NCBI RefSeq assembly: GCF_003173055.1 | Contig: NZ_QGLF01000002.1 | Location: 62,322-126,321 of the forward strand | Direction: 5' to 3' | Length of the DNA: 64,000 nucleotides | From: Zavarzinia compransoris | Lineage (GTDB): Bacteria; Pseudomonadota; Alphaproteobacteria; Zavarziniales; Zavarziniaceae | In this document: piece after piece, positions 44,707-53,448 of the stretch | Layout: every line of letters begins with the position of its first letter | How positions within the stretch are numbered: position 1 is the stretch's first letter | Made by a program: the position numbers and the translations under genes | Notes under the pieces: generated by a model | What the model was told of the DNA's origin: nothing | Databases searched by the model: none | The model's input: only the letters and a program-made list of their open reading frames with translations

Positions 44707-45870
44707 TCATCCGAGTGCCGCCGCCAATCGCTCGGAAATCCGGGTGGCCGCCGCCTTGACAGGATCGTTCGCGAGGTGAGCGTAGCGCGCCGTTGTCTGG
44801 ACCTGAGTATGACCGAGGAGTTTGCCGATCATCGGCAGGCTTTCGCCGACCAGCAGGCCGCCAGAGGCGAAGGTATGGCGCAGGTCGTGGATGCGAACAT
44901 TGTCGAGGCCGGCCGCCTTGCGAATGCGGCGCCAGGGCCGTTGCAGATCGGTCAGGTGGGTGTCCTTGAACTTTCCGGCGATGACGTGGGGGTTGCCATC
45001 GGCCTGGGGTAACTTCTTCAACAGTTCAACGGCGGCCTCGCCGAGATGGACGGTTTTCGCGCCGGTCTTGCTGTCGGGCAGGTCGATCTGATGCTCATCC
45101 AGGTCGACGTATGCCCATTTCAAGGTCTGGATCTCCCGCAGCCGGCATCCCGTCAGCAGCAGGAGACGGAAGGCGGCAACGGCATAGCTGCTTTCCGAGC
45201 CATCGGCCTCGAACTGGGTCAGAACCTCCCCCAGGCGCTTCATTTCCTTGGCTGAAAGGAAGCGCTCGCGCTTGTGTTCGGGGTAGCGAGCGATGTCTTC
45301 GCAGGGATTGGTGTGCTTGTCGCGAATGCCCCAGGTCTCCGCAAGGTTCATCATCTTGGACAGGACGCCGAGGGTGCGATTGGCTTGATAGGGGATATGG
45401 GCGTGCGCACCGTGAAGCTCGGACACGTCGGCCGAGCTGACGGTGCGGGCCCGCTGGTTTCTGAAGAAGGGATTGATGAAGAGTTCGACGGCCCGCCTGT
45501 ACTCCGCCTGGGTCGTCGGCTTGCAACGGGTGGCGACATGCTCTTTCAAGAACCGGTCGCCGAGTTCCTTGACGGTTGCGGACTGGCGCTCTCTGTCCCG
45601 GACGGCGGCCGGATCGCCATCGTTGCCTCGCACATTACCGAGCATCCGGATCGCTTCCCTGCGAGCGATCTCTGCGGTCACAGGTCCGAACTGACCGATC
45701 ATCACCCGTCGGGTGCGGCCGTGCCGACGGTATTGGATGAGGAAAAAGCACTTGCCGCTCGGCATGACGCGTATGCCAAAGCCGGGCAGTTCGCTATCGA
45801 AGATGATGTAATCTTTGTCTCGTGCCTCGAGCTTATCGATGACGCGCTTGGTGAGTTTTTCCTTGGACAT
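44707..45870 (-). CDS. Tyrosine integrase of the ICE
   Basis: 387 residues from ATG 45870. The N-terminal DUF4102/arm-binding part (LTKRVIDKLEARDKDYIIFD, GFGIRVMPSG) and core-binding domain precede the catalytic domain with R243 (TGCRLREI), H328/R331 (IHDLRHTFASGG), H354 (LGHTQVQTT) and nucleophile Y363 (ARYAHL). All catalytic residues are present. The gene reads away from the attachment site, which is about 210 bp from its start codon. Confidence 0.93.
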   Translation of the reverse strand: MSKEKLTKRVIDKLEARDKDYIIFDSELPGFGIRVMPSGKCFFLIQYRRHGRTRRVMIGQFGPVTAEIARREAIRMLGNVRGNDGDPAAVRDRERQSATVKELGDRFLKEHVATRCKPTTQAEYRRAVELFINPFFRNQRARTVSSADVSELHGAHAHIPYQANRTLGVLSKMMNLAETWGIRDKHTNPCEDIARYPEHKRERFLSAKEMKRLGEVLTQFEADGSESSYAVAAFRLLLLTGCRLREIQTLKWAYVDLDEHQIDLPDSKTGAKTVHLGEAAVELLKKLPQADGNPHVIAGKFKDTHLTDLQRPWRRIRKAAGLDNVRIHDLRHTFASGGLLVGESLPMIGKLLGHTQVQTTARYAHLANDPVKAAATRISERLAAALG

Positions 45871-46078
45871 GTCGCGTTCCCCATTTCCGGTGAACGACGA
45901 TCTCGGCCCGATCCCGTGGAAGCGTAGTGGAAGCACCAGGATGGAAATCGTAGCGAAGACCGTCTTGGAAAAGGGTGAGTCTTCAGGTCTAAAAAGACAA
46001 GCTAAGACAAAGGCTTATCGGGCTCTGGAGGAGGCGCGGCGGGGGTGGCGTATGAACGGAAAAAGGGGTGGAACCTAT

Positions 46079-46123
46079 CTCATAACCTGAAGGCCGTCAG
46101 TTCAAATCTGGCCCCCGCAACCA
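46079..46123 (+). other. Right attachment site: 3' 45 bp of initiator tRNA-fMet
   Basis: The sequence starts at the anticodon loop (CTCATAACC) and runs through the T-arm (CGTCAGTTCAAATCTGGC) to the acceptor end CCCCCGCAACCA, matching the 3' part of bacterial initiator tRNA. The 5' half (acceptor strand and D-arm) is absent upstream, so this is an att copy and not a gene. Possible integrase arm sites AAGACAA occur twice near 45990-46010. The rest of 45871-46078 shows no gene. Confidence 0.88.
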
Positions 46124-46128
46124 ATATC

Positions 46129-46163
46129 AGCCCGCACAAGCAACAGCTTGGCGGGCTTTTTGT
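46129..46163 (+). terminator. Rho-independent terminator behind the tRNA fragment
   Basis: AGCCCGC (46129-46135) pairs with GCGGGCT (46151-46157), followed by TTTTTGTT. It is the original terminator of the initiator tRNA gene, left on the chromosomal side of the insertion. Confidence 0.88.
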
Positions 46164-46303
46164 TGTCATTCCAATCGGTCCAGCCAGGCCAGGGGACGCA
46201 ACGGGGAAGCGCCACGGCCGCGGAGACGGTCATATGTGCCGCCGCCCGGCCAACCCAGGTTCTGCCAATCGAAGATCGGACCGGATACCGGCGAACAACC
46301 CTT

Positions 46304-46344
46304 ATTTATCGAAATGCGTTGAACAAGCACGCTTTTCGATAAAT
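46304..46344. promoter_or_regulatory. Long inverted repeat upstream of the aminotransferase gene
   Basis: ATTTATCGAAATGCGT (46304-46319) and ACGCTTTTCGATAAAT (46329-46344) match at 15 of 16 positions around a 9-base spacer, ending 57 bp before the start codon. Candidate operator for the GlxA-type regulator or a leader hairpin. No gene lies in 46164-46401. Confidence 0.55.
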
Positions 46345-46401
46345 GGCACCCGAGCCTCTGCTCCTAGAATTGGGGCAGGACTATTGGAAGGGGTGTTCCC
46401 G

Positions 46402-47331
46402 ATGGATTCCTCGAGGCCGGTGCCGGACCGGTCAGATGAAAAGCCTTTCGAGCGCGGCGTTGCCTGGCTGGACGGCGGCTTCGTGCCTTTGTCGGAGGCC
46501 AAGGTTTCGATTTTCGACCATGGCTTCACCCGGTCGGATGCGACCTATGACGTGGCGCATATCTACCGGCGGCGGGTCTTCCAGCTGGATCGGCATGTCG
46601 CGCGTTTCATGCGCTCGCTCGAAGGCTTGCGGTTCAAGATCCCCTTCGACCACCAGGGCCTGCGCGAGCTCCTGCTCCGGGCGGCGCGGATGACCGCGCT
46701 CGACGATGCCTGGATCATGATGATCTGCACCCGCGGGCGTCCGCCGCTGGGCAGCCGCGATATCCGCCAATGCCGGAACAACCTGATCGTCTGCGTCATG
46801 CCCTTTATCTGGCTGGCCTCGGCCGAGCAGCGCCGGGAAGGGGTGACGGGCACGATCGGTTCCACCATGCGCATCCCGCCCCAGGCGGTCGACCCGCGCA
46901 TCAAGAATTTCCACTGGCTGGACTTCGTGCGGTCCATCTTCGAAGCGCAGGACCGCGGCGCCGATATCGCCATTCTGTGCGGCCAGCAGGGCGAGGTGAC
47001 GGAAGGCGCCGGCTTCAACGTCTTCATGGTGAAGGGGGGCGAGGTCGTCACCCCGGCGGCCGGCGTTCTCGAAGGCATCACCCGGGCGACGATCCTCGAC
47101 ATATGCGAGGCCGAGGGGATAGCGGCACAGACCCGGCAATTCGACGCGGCCACCCTCCGCGACGCCGACGAGATTTTCCTGACGACGACCTCCGCAGGGG
47201 TCGTCCCCCTGGTGCGGCTCGATGGCCGGGCCATCGGCGACGGCCGGCCCGGCCCGACGACTATGAGGCTGCATGATCTTTATTGGCAACGGCACGAAAC
47301 CGCGCCCTGGAGCGAGCCGGTCGACGCCTGA
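46402..47331 (+). CDS. Class IV aminotransferase (BCAT/DAAT-like)
   Basis: 309 residues from ATG 46402 (GGAAGGGG upstream). The PLP fold-type IV pattern is AWLDGGFVPLSEAKVSIFDHGF, catalytic Lys168 in DPRIKNFHWLDF, and VTEGAGFNVFMV with the cofactor-contacting Glu201, then GVLEGITR. Members transaminate branched-chain or D-amino acids, or eliminate pyruvate from aminodeoxychorismate; the substrate is unknown. First gene of the amine/ketone catabolic block and chromosomal flank of the ICE. Confidence 0.87.
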   Translation: MDSSRPVPDRSDEKPFERGVAWLDGGFVPLSEAKVSIFDHGFTRSDATYDVAHIYRRRVFQLDRHVARFMRSLEGLRFKIPFDHQGLRELLLRAARMTALDDAWIMMICTRGRPPLGSRDIRQCRNNLIVCVMPFIWLASAEQRREGVTGTIGSTMRIPPQAVDPRIKNFHWLDFVRSIFEAQDRGADIAILCGQQGEVTEGAGFNVFMVKGGEVVTPAAGVLEGITRATILDICEAEGIAAQTRQFDAATLRDADEIFLTTTSAGVVPLVRLDGRAIGDGRPGPTTMRLHDLYWQRHETAPWSEPVDA

Positions 47332-47417
47332 GCGCGGCTTTGTCTTGCCGTAACGGCGGGACCGGGCGCAATATCGGATCGTCTCGCTCCCCCACCGTCC
47401 GTCTGTTCAGGCCAGAT

Positions 47418-48419
47418 GTGAGCGTCAGTATCTGTCTTCTCGTGGTTCCGCCGGCGACGGATCTCGATGTCGGGCTGGTGCTCGACATGTTCCGCATGGC
47501 CAATCTCTTTTCGGGAACCGAACAATTCGCCGTGCGGGTCGCGTCCCTGAACGGCCAGGCGGTGCAGCTGACCAACGGCCGCAGCCTTGAGCCGACGGTG
47601 CCGATCGTCGACTACGACACTGAACTCCTGTTCGTCGTCCTCAACCTCCAGCCTTCCAAAGCGGACGAGGAGGATCTCGTCCGCATCATGCGCCAGACCC
47701 TGCGCCGCAAGGCGACGATCGTCGCGATCGATTACGCGCCGATCGTCCTGGCGCGAGCCGGCCTGTTGCAGGGGCGCCGCGCGACATGCCACTTCGACGT
47801 GCTGGAGCCGGCGCGCGAAGCCAATCCGGATGTGGAGTTCGTCGAGGAAATCTTCGTCCGCGACGGGCGCTTCGTCACCTGCGCCGGCCATCTGGCCATT
47901 GCCGACATGATGCTCGAAATCATCGAGGACAAGGGCGGCGAGCGGCTCGCCGCCATGCTGGCCGAGGAATTGCTGGCATCCGCCCGGCGCGGCGGCGGCG
48001 CCGCCCAGCGCAATGCCGATAAAGAGGCTGCCCACCACCAGGACCAGCGCATCGAGGCGGCGATCCGGCTCATGCGATTGAATATCGAGATGCCGCTGCC
48101 GCTGAGCGAGATCGCGGCAACGGTGGGCCTGTCACTAAGGCAGTTACAACACCTGTGGCGGCGCTACCATGCGGGCACGCCGCAATCCTATTACATGCAC
48201 CTTAGAATTGAACATGCGAAGTCTCTTCTGCTGTTCAGCGCGATGCCGGTGCAGGAGGTCGCGCTGGCCTGCGGCTTTTCGTCCGGGGCCGTGTTCGCAC
48301 GGGCCTTCCGGGCGATCGCCGGGATGCCGGCCCGGACGTTCCGCTTGCGTTTTCACAACAGCCTGTCGCCCTTGACCCCCCTGCGCGATAAAGCGAAGAA
48401 CGTCGCATTTGATCAATAA
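47418..48419 (+). CDS. GlxA-family AraC-type regulator
   Basis: 333 residues from GTG 47418; longer in-frame starts exist but overlap the aminotransferase gene. The N-terminal DJ-1/PfpI-like domain (SICLLVVPPATDLDVGLVLDMFRMAN) lacks an evident catalytic role. The C-terminal double helix-turn-helix reads LPLSEIAATVGLSLRQLQHLWRRY and VQEVALACGFSSGAVFARAFR. Regulators of this type sense amines such as carnitine, glycine betaine or arginine. It likely controls the transporter and dehydrogenase genes downstream (inference). Confidence 0.87.
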   Translation: MSVSICLLVVPPATDLDVGLVLDMFRMANLFSGTEQFAVRVASLNGQAVQLTNGRSLEPTVPIVDYDTELLFVVLNLQPSKADEEDLVRIMRQTLRRKATIVAIDYAPIVLARAGLLQGRRATCHFDVLEPAREANPDVEFVEEIFVRDGRFVTCAGHLAIADMMLEIIEDKGGERLAAMLAEELLASARRGGGAAQRNADKEAAHHQDQRIEAAIRLMRLNIEMPLPLSEIAATVGLSLRQLQHLWRRYHAGTPQSYYMHLRIEHAKSLLLFSAMPVQEVALACGFSSGAVFARAFRAIAGMPARTFRLRFHNSLSPLTPLRDKAKNVAFDQ

Positions 48420-48554
48420 CGCCTCGTATACTGCAAAATATCGTGACCCTTTCTCTGTGTAGGCTTTCCTTCACGAGCCTGTTCCCGAACGGCAATCCGG
48501 CCGATCCAGAGAGACCAGCCGGCGTCCCGCCGGCGCGCAATATTGGGGGTATCG

Positions 48555-49625
48555 ATGCGTAATCCTGTTCGATTCAATCTCCTTACCGTCGCTCTTGCCG
48601 CGGCTGTTGCCCTGCCGCTGTCCGAGGCGACGGCCGAGGGTGAGCTCAACCTCCTGACCTGGGAAGGCTATGCGGACGACGTCTTCGTCAAGCCGTTCAC
48701 GGAGAAGACCGGCTGCGTCGTCAACCCGACCTATGTCAGCTCGAACGACGAGATGGTGTCGAAAGCGATCAGCGCCGGTTCCGCCACCATCGACCTGGTC
48801 TCGCCCTCGAACGACGCGACCATGGTCCTGATCGATGCCGGTGCGGTGGAAGCGCTGGATACCGCCAAGCTGCCCCACCTCAAGGATTACTACCCGGCGT
48901 TCCAGAAGCCGGCCTGGCTGACCAAGGGCGACCGGCTTTACGGTCTTCCCTATGGCTTCGGCTATATCCGCGTCGCCTTGAAAGAGGGCGCGGTCGCGGG
49001 GGCGGACAGCATCAAGGCCCTGTGGGATCCGGCCCTGAAGGGCAAGCTCGCCATCTGGGACAATCTCGAAAGCCTCTATCTCGCGGCGCGCTATGTGGGC
49101 GTCAAGGACGTCTACAACATGACGGACGAGGAACTGGAGGCGGCCAAGCAGGCCCTGATCGCCCTGAAGCCGAATATCGTCAAGTTCTGGGCCAGCGATG
49201 CCGAATTTGCCGAGCTATATGCCTCGGGCGGGATCGTCGGCGGCAATACGACCGAACTCGCGCTCAGCTCGATCTGGGCCGGCGGGCATCCCGAGCTGAC
49301 CGAAATGGTCACCAAGGAACAGCGAGGCGGCTGGTCCGACAGCTGGATGGTGGTCAAGGGCGCCGGCGAGAACCCCTGTACCTATGCCTGGCTGGATTGG
49401 ATGTCCTCGGCGGAATCCCAGGCCATCGCTTCCAAGGTCACGGGCTATGCCTATGCGAATGCAAAGGCCTTCGACCTGCTCGACGACGCGACCAAGGCCC
49501 TGCTGACCAAGCTGAAGACCAACGATCCGAAGATCCTGAACGAGGTCGACTGGTGGCAGCCGGTGGCCCGTCGCGGCAAATACCTCGAAGTCTTCAACCA
49601 GGCCAAGGCCGCCTCCGCACCCTGA
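48555..49625 (+). CDS. Polyamine-type ABC transporter substrate-binding protein
   Basis: 356 residues from ATG 48555. A signal peptide ends near residue 27 (SEATA). The mature start GELNLLTWEGYADDVFVKPF is the PotD/PotF signature. Later motifs are LYGLPYGFGYIRVA, LYLAARYVG and YAWLDWMSS. Periplasmic binding component; the family takes up spermidine/putrescine and other cationic or amine compounds. It heads the importer operon 48555-52470. Confidence 0.9.
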   Translation: MRNPVRFNLLTVALAAAVALPLSEATAEGELNLLTWEGYADDVFVKPFTEKTGCVVNPTYVSSNDEMVSKAISAGSATIDLVSPSNDATMVLIDAGAVEALDTAKLPHLKDYYPAFQKPAWLTKGDRLYGLPYGFGYIRVALKEGAVAGADSIKALWDPALKGKLAIWDNLESLYLAARYVGVKDVYNMTDEELEAAKQALIALKPNIVKFWASDAEFAELYASGGIVGGNTTELALSSIWAGGHPELTEMVTKEQRGGWSDSWMVVKGAGENPCTYAWLDWMSSAESQAIASKVTGYAYANAKAFDLLDDATKALLTKLKTNDPKILNEVDWWQPVARRGKYLEVFNQAKAASAP

Positions 49626-49651
49626 CGCGCCAGCGACAAGGAGAAGGCGGC

Positions 49652-50737
49652 ATGAGTTACGCTATCCGTCTCATCGACCTGGAGAAGCATTTCCAGGGGG
49701 ATCGGAATGTGTTCAAGGCCGTTGACCGGCTCAGCATGGATATCCAGAGCGGGGAGTTCGTCTCCCTGCTCGGGTCCAGCGGCTGCGGCAAGACGACGAC
49801 CTTGCGCATGATCGCCGGCCTCGAGATGCCGAGCAGCGGCCAGATCCTGGTCAACGGTACCGATGTCACCGATTGGCCGGCATCGAAGCGCGACATGCGC
49901 ATGATGTTCCAGGATCTCGCCCTTTTCCCCCACATGACGGTGGAGGAAAATATCGCCTTCGGCCTGACCCTGCGCAGTTCCCGGCCTCGTCTCGGCAGGG
50001 ACGAGGTTCGCAAGCGGGTCGCCGATTACCTGGATCTCGCCCATATGGGCAGCTTTGCCAAGCGCCTGCCGCACCAGCTCTCGGGCGGGCAGCGCCAGCG
50101 CGTGGCCCTGGTGCGCGCTTTGGCGACCGAACCGTCGATCGTGCTGTTCGACGAGCCGCTGGGCGCGCTCGATGCCGGGCTGCGGCGGGCGATGCAGCTC
50201 GAGCTGAAGCGGATCCACGCGGCGCTGCGCAAGACTTTCGTCTTCGTCACCCACGACCAGGACGAAGCCTTGTCGATGAGCGACCGGATCGCCGTCATGC
50301 ATGGCGGCAAGATCCTGCAATACGACACGCCGGAAGCGATCTACGACCGGCCCAATTGCCGCTATGTCGCGCAGTTCATGGGCGCGGCCAACCTGCTCGA
50401 CGCGTCGGTCGAGCGGCTCGACGGCGGCGAGGGCATGTTGCGCCTCGACGGGCTGGGCGCCATCGTCGCTCCGGTTCCCGACGGTCTCGGCGTCGGCCAG
50501 AAGGTCACCGTGATGTTCCGCGCCGACCGCGCGCTCTTCACGGGCGAGGGCATCAACTGGATCGACGGCGAGCATCGCCAGAGCGTCTTCCTGGGCAACC
50601 GGATGGAACATGTCGTCGGCCTGCCCGGCGGGCAGGAAGTGACGGTCGAGGCCAAGATCGGCGAAACCTTGGTGGTTCCTGGGGCGGCGGTGCGCTTCGC
50701 CGTCCGCCCTGCCGATATTCGCGTGCTGGTGCATTGA
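49652..50737 (+). CDS. ABC transporter ATP-binding protein (PotA-like)
   Basis: 361 residues from ATG 49652 (AAGGAGAAGG upstream). Walker A LLGSSGCGKTTT, signature LSGGQRQRVALVRAL, Walker B IVLFDEPLGALD, H-loop FVTHDQDEA, then a C-terminal TOBE_2 domain. Energises the importer with the two permeases that follow. Confidence 0.93.
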   Translation: MSYAIRLIDLEKHFQGDRNVFKAVDRLSMDIQSGEFVSLLGSSGCGKTTTLRMIAGLEMPSSGQILVNGTDVTDWPASKRDMRMMFQDLALFPHMTVEENIAFGLTLRSSRPRLGRDEVRKRVADYLDLAHMGSFAKRLPHQLSGGQRQRVALVRALATEPSIVLFDEPLGALDAGLRRAMQLELKRIHAALRKTFVFVTHDQDEALSMSDRIAVMHGGKILQYDTPEAIYDRPNCRYVAQFMGAANLLDASVERLDGGEGMLRLDGLGAIVAPVPDGLGVGQKVTVMFRADRALFTGEGINWIDGEHRQSVFLGNRMEHVVGLPGGQEVTVEAKIGETLVVPGAAVRFAVRPADIRVLVH

Positions 50738-50738
50738 G

Positions 50739-51665
50739 ATGGCGGGTTCCGTTTCCGAAGACGCCGGCAGCATGAGCGCGGCCAAGGTCCGCCGTCCGCC
50801 CTCGGCCAAGGCGCTGGAACGCCGGCACATGGCCATTTGGCTGCTGCCGCCCCTGCTGTGGTTCGTGCTGTTCATGCTCGTGCCCTATGCGATCACCGCG
50901 TTCTACAGCTTCGGCCGCATGGAGGGGGTGGTCTTCGCCCCCGGCTTCTCGCTCGAGAATTACCGCAAGGTTTTCTTCGACGATCCCTATGGCCCGATCA
51001 TCCTGCGTTCGGCCTGGATCGGCCTGCTGACGGCCTTGTTCTCCTCCCTCCTGGCCTATCCGGTCGCCATGGCGATGGCCTTCAACCTGCCGAGCGAGCG
51101 GGCGCGGCAGGTCGTCTATATCCTCGTCATCCTGCCGTGGTGGGCGAGCTATCTGGTCAAGGCCTATGCCTGGAAGACGATCCTCGGCCCGGCCGGCCTG
51201 ATCAACAAGGGGCTGATGTCGCTCGGCCTGATCGACGAGCCGATACGGATGTTCCTCTACAACGATTTCAGCGTCGTGCTGACGCTCACTTATATTTTCA
51301 CGCCCTTTGCCGTGCTCTCGATCTATGCCCAGCTGGAACGCATCCCGGCCAGCCTGATCGAGGCGGCGCGCGACATGGGGGCGAACGGCCTCGAAATCTT
51401 CCGCCGCATCGTCCTGCCGATCAGCGTGCCGGGCGTGCTGGCCGGCGGGGTCATCACCTTCTCGCTCGGCTTCGGCGATTTCCTGGCCCCGGCCCTGCTC
51501 GGCGGTTCGGACTCGCTGATGATTTCCAGTGTCGTCATCAGCCTGCTCGGCGTCGCCAACGACCGGCCGCTGGCGGCGGCCATCGGCGTCACCATCATCG
51601 TGCTTGCGGCCCTGCTGATCTCCGCCGTCAACCGGCTGGAGAAGCGGACCCAGGTCCGGCTCTAG
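50739..51665 (+). CDS. ABC transporter permease (PotB-like)
   Basis: 308 residues with six hydrophobic helices (first IWLLPPLLWFVLFMLVPYAI) and the cytoplasmic EAA loop EAARDMGANGLEIFRRIVLP. It starts one base after the ATPase stop codon. Inner-membrane subunit of the amine-type importer. Confidence 0.93.
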   Translation: MAGSVSEDAGSMSAAKVRRPPSAKALERRHMAIWLLPPLLWFVLFMLVPYAITAFYSFGRMEGVVFAPGFSLENYRKVFFDDPYGPIILRSAWIGLLTALFSSLLAYPVAMAMAFNLPSERARQVVYILVILPWWASYLVKAYAWKTILGPAGLINKGLMSLGLIDEPIRMFLYNDFSVVLTLTYIFTPFAVLSIYAQLERIPASLIEAARDMGANGLEIFRRIVLPISVPGVLAGGVITFSLGFGDFLAPALLGGSDSLMISSVVISLLGVANDRPLAAAIGVTIIVLAALLISAVNRLEKRTQVRL

Positions 51666-51678
51666 AAGGGAGGCGAAC

Positions 51679-52470
51679 ATGAAGGCCGTGGCCCCTACGC
51701 CGCTCATCTGGTCGCTTGCCGGCGCGGTGATGCTGTTTCTCTACCTGCCGATCCTGGTGATCGTGGCCTTGTCCTTCAACACCAGCCCCCGGGTCGGCCT
51801 GCCGTTCGAAGGCTTCACCTTCGATTGGTATGCGGCATTGCTCGACAATCGCCAGATGATGAAGGCGATCTGGAACAGCGTCTATGTCGCCGCCGGCACG
51901 GTCCTCATCGGCGTGCCGCTGGGGGTCATGGGCGCGATCGCCATGGATCGTTTCCACTTTCCCGGCAAGGAGACGTTCCGGCGCCTCGTCCTGCTGCCGG
52001 TGGTGCTGCCGGGCGTCATCACCGGCGTGTCCCTGCTCAATTTCTATGTCTGGGGCGGCGTCCGGCTCTCGCTGCACACGATCATCATGGGACAGGGGAC
52101 GGCGCTCATCTGCATCACGGTGACCGAGGTCTTCGCCCGCCTGCAGCAATTGGGCCGCTCGCAATACGAGGCCGCCCACGACCTCGGCGCCAACGAATGG
52201 GAGATCTTCTTCCGCGTCACCCTGCCCAACATCAAGACCGCGCTGATCGGTTCGGTCATGATCGTGCTGTCGCTTTCGCTCGACGAGATCGCGGTCACCT
52301 ATCTGCTGACCGGGCGCGACAACACGCTTCCCATGGTCCTGTGGTCGATCCTGCGCCGCGAGGCGACGCCGCTCGTCAATGTCGCGGGCACGGTGATGAT
52401 CGTCCTCACCCTTGTTCTGGTCACCATCGGCCTCCGCCTTTCGCGCGGACGCCAGCACAATGCCCACTGA
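51679..52470 (+). CDS. ABC transporter permease (PotC-like)
   Basis: 263 residues with the PotC pattern: VMLFLYLPILVIVALSFNTS, FTFDWYAALLDN, and the EAA loop EAAHDLGANEWEIFFRVTLP. Second inner-membrane subunit. It ends 19 bp before the dioxygenase start. Confidence 0.93.
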   Translation: MKAVAPTPLIWSLAGAVMLFLYLPILVIVALSFNTSPRVGLPFEGFTFDWYAALLDNRQMMKAIWNSVYVAAGTVLIGVPLGVMGAIAMDRFHFPGKETFRRLVLLPVVLPGVITGVSLLNFYVWGGVRLSLHTIIMGQGTALICITVTEVFARLQQLGRSQYEAAHDLGANEWEIFFRVTLPNIKTALIGSVMIVLSLSLDEIAVTYLLTGRDNTLPMVLWSILRREATPLVNVAGTVMIVLTLVLVTIGLRLSRGRQHNAH

Positions 52471-52489
52471 TCCCCCGGGAGACACCGCC

Positions 52490-53410
52490 ATGAGCGCGCA
52501 TCAGATGCTGAAATCGGAACCTCTGGCCAAGGCCCAGATCACCACCTTGTCCGCGGACGCCGGAATCGACGAGATCATCGAGGTTCTGTTCCGGGACGGC
52601 GCCCTGATCATCAAGGATCTGGCGACGGCGGCGGAAATCGACGCGGTCAACCGTGAACTCGGCCCCTGGCTCGACCAGACGCCGTTCGGCAACGGGGATT
52701 TCGTCGGGCATCGGACCAAGCGTTGCTGCGGCCTGCTGGGCAAGTCGGCGGCGGTCGGCGAATTGGCGACCAAGCCCGTGGTGATGGAAATCTGCGACCG
52801 CGTGCTGTTGCCCCAATGCACCCGCTACCGGCTCTCGGTTTCCCAGGCGATCAGCATCCATTCGAACCAGCCGGCCCAGCACATGCACCGCGACGATGCC
52901 TTGTGGCCGTTCCAGCACCCGGTCGAGCATCATCGCCTGATCCACAGCATCTGGGCACTGACCGATTTCAATGAAAGCAACGGCGCGACCCGCGTCGCCC
53001 CCGGCAGCCATCTCTGGGGCGAGGGGCGGGAACCGGTGGACGGCGAATGGTGCCAGGCCGTCATGACCAGGGGGTCGCTTCTGATCTATTTCGCCGACAC
53101 GTTCCATGGCGGCGGCGCCAATACCACCGGCGAGGCCCGGATCGGCATGATCCTCGGCTATATCGTCGGCTGGCTGCGCCAGGAGGAGGAACAGTTCCTG
53201 GCCGTGCCGCCCCATGTCGCCATGAAGCTGCCGCGCAAGGTCCAGGACTTGCTCGGTTACAAGACGCACGAACCCTATCTCGGCTGGGTCGACCAGAACG
53301 ACTGCCGGGTGGTGCTGATGGATGTGCCGGAAGACCAGCGCGGCGCGGTCGACCTGTCGGAGGACGGCGGCGGCGAGCTTCAGCCCGGCCAGTGGAGCGT
53401 GCTCATCTGA
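52490..53410 (+). CDS. Phytanoyl-CoA dioxygenase (PhyH) family oxygenase
   Basis: 306 residues from ATG 52490 (GGGAGA upstream). A jelly-roll Fe(II)/2-oxoglutarate oxygenase with iron ligands in QHMHRDDALW (HxD) and DTFHGGGAN (distal His); EARIGMILGY would hold the 2-oxoglutarate Arg. Relatives hydroxylate ectoine, aminophosphonates and acyl compounds. Encoded inside an uptake and catabolism operon, it may hydroxylate the imported amine (inference). Confidence 0.87.
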   Translation: MSAHQMLKSEPLAKAQITTLSADAGIDEIIEVLFRDGALIIKDLATAAEIDAVNRELGPWLDQTPFGNGDFVGHRTKRCCGLLGKSAAVGELATKPVVMEICDRVLLPQCTRYRLSVSQAISIHSNQPAQHMHRDDALWPFQHPVEHHRLIHSIWALTDFNESNGATRVAPGSHLWGEGREPVDGEWCQAVMTRGSLLIYFADTFHGGGANTTGEARIGMILGYIVGWLRQEEEQFLAVPPHVAMKLPRKVQDLLGYKTHEPYLGWVDQNDCRVVLMDVPEDQRGAVDLSEDGGGELQPGQWSVLI

Positions 53411-53448
53411 TCCCCGCCCACGGCCAGACGACGACAAGGAAAACGAAC

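Larger units (their letters stand above)
10259..46123. mobile_element. Integrative and conjugative element (visible backbone; left end not found)
   Basis: The interval holds a full trb mating-pair set, TraG coupling protein, relaxase, RepA/ParA, RdfS-like excisionase, FseA/QseM/QseC-like control genes and a tyrosine integrase. It ends at a 45-bp initiator-tRNA-fMet 3' fragment (46079-46123) that serves as the right attachment site. The matching full tRNA or second att copy is not seen, so the left end probably lies left of position 1 and genes at 1-10305 may be cargo. The backbone set resembles ICEMlSymR7A-type and Tn4371-related ICEs (family knowledge). Confidence 0.82.

Noticed and set aside
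45990-46123. Complete tRNA-Met gene ending at 46123
   Set aside because: The 3' half is perfect, but upstream sequence gives no D-arm and no matching 5' acceptor strand, so it is an att fragment.
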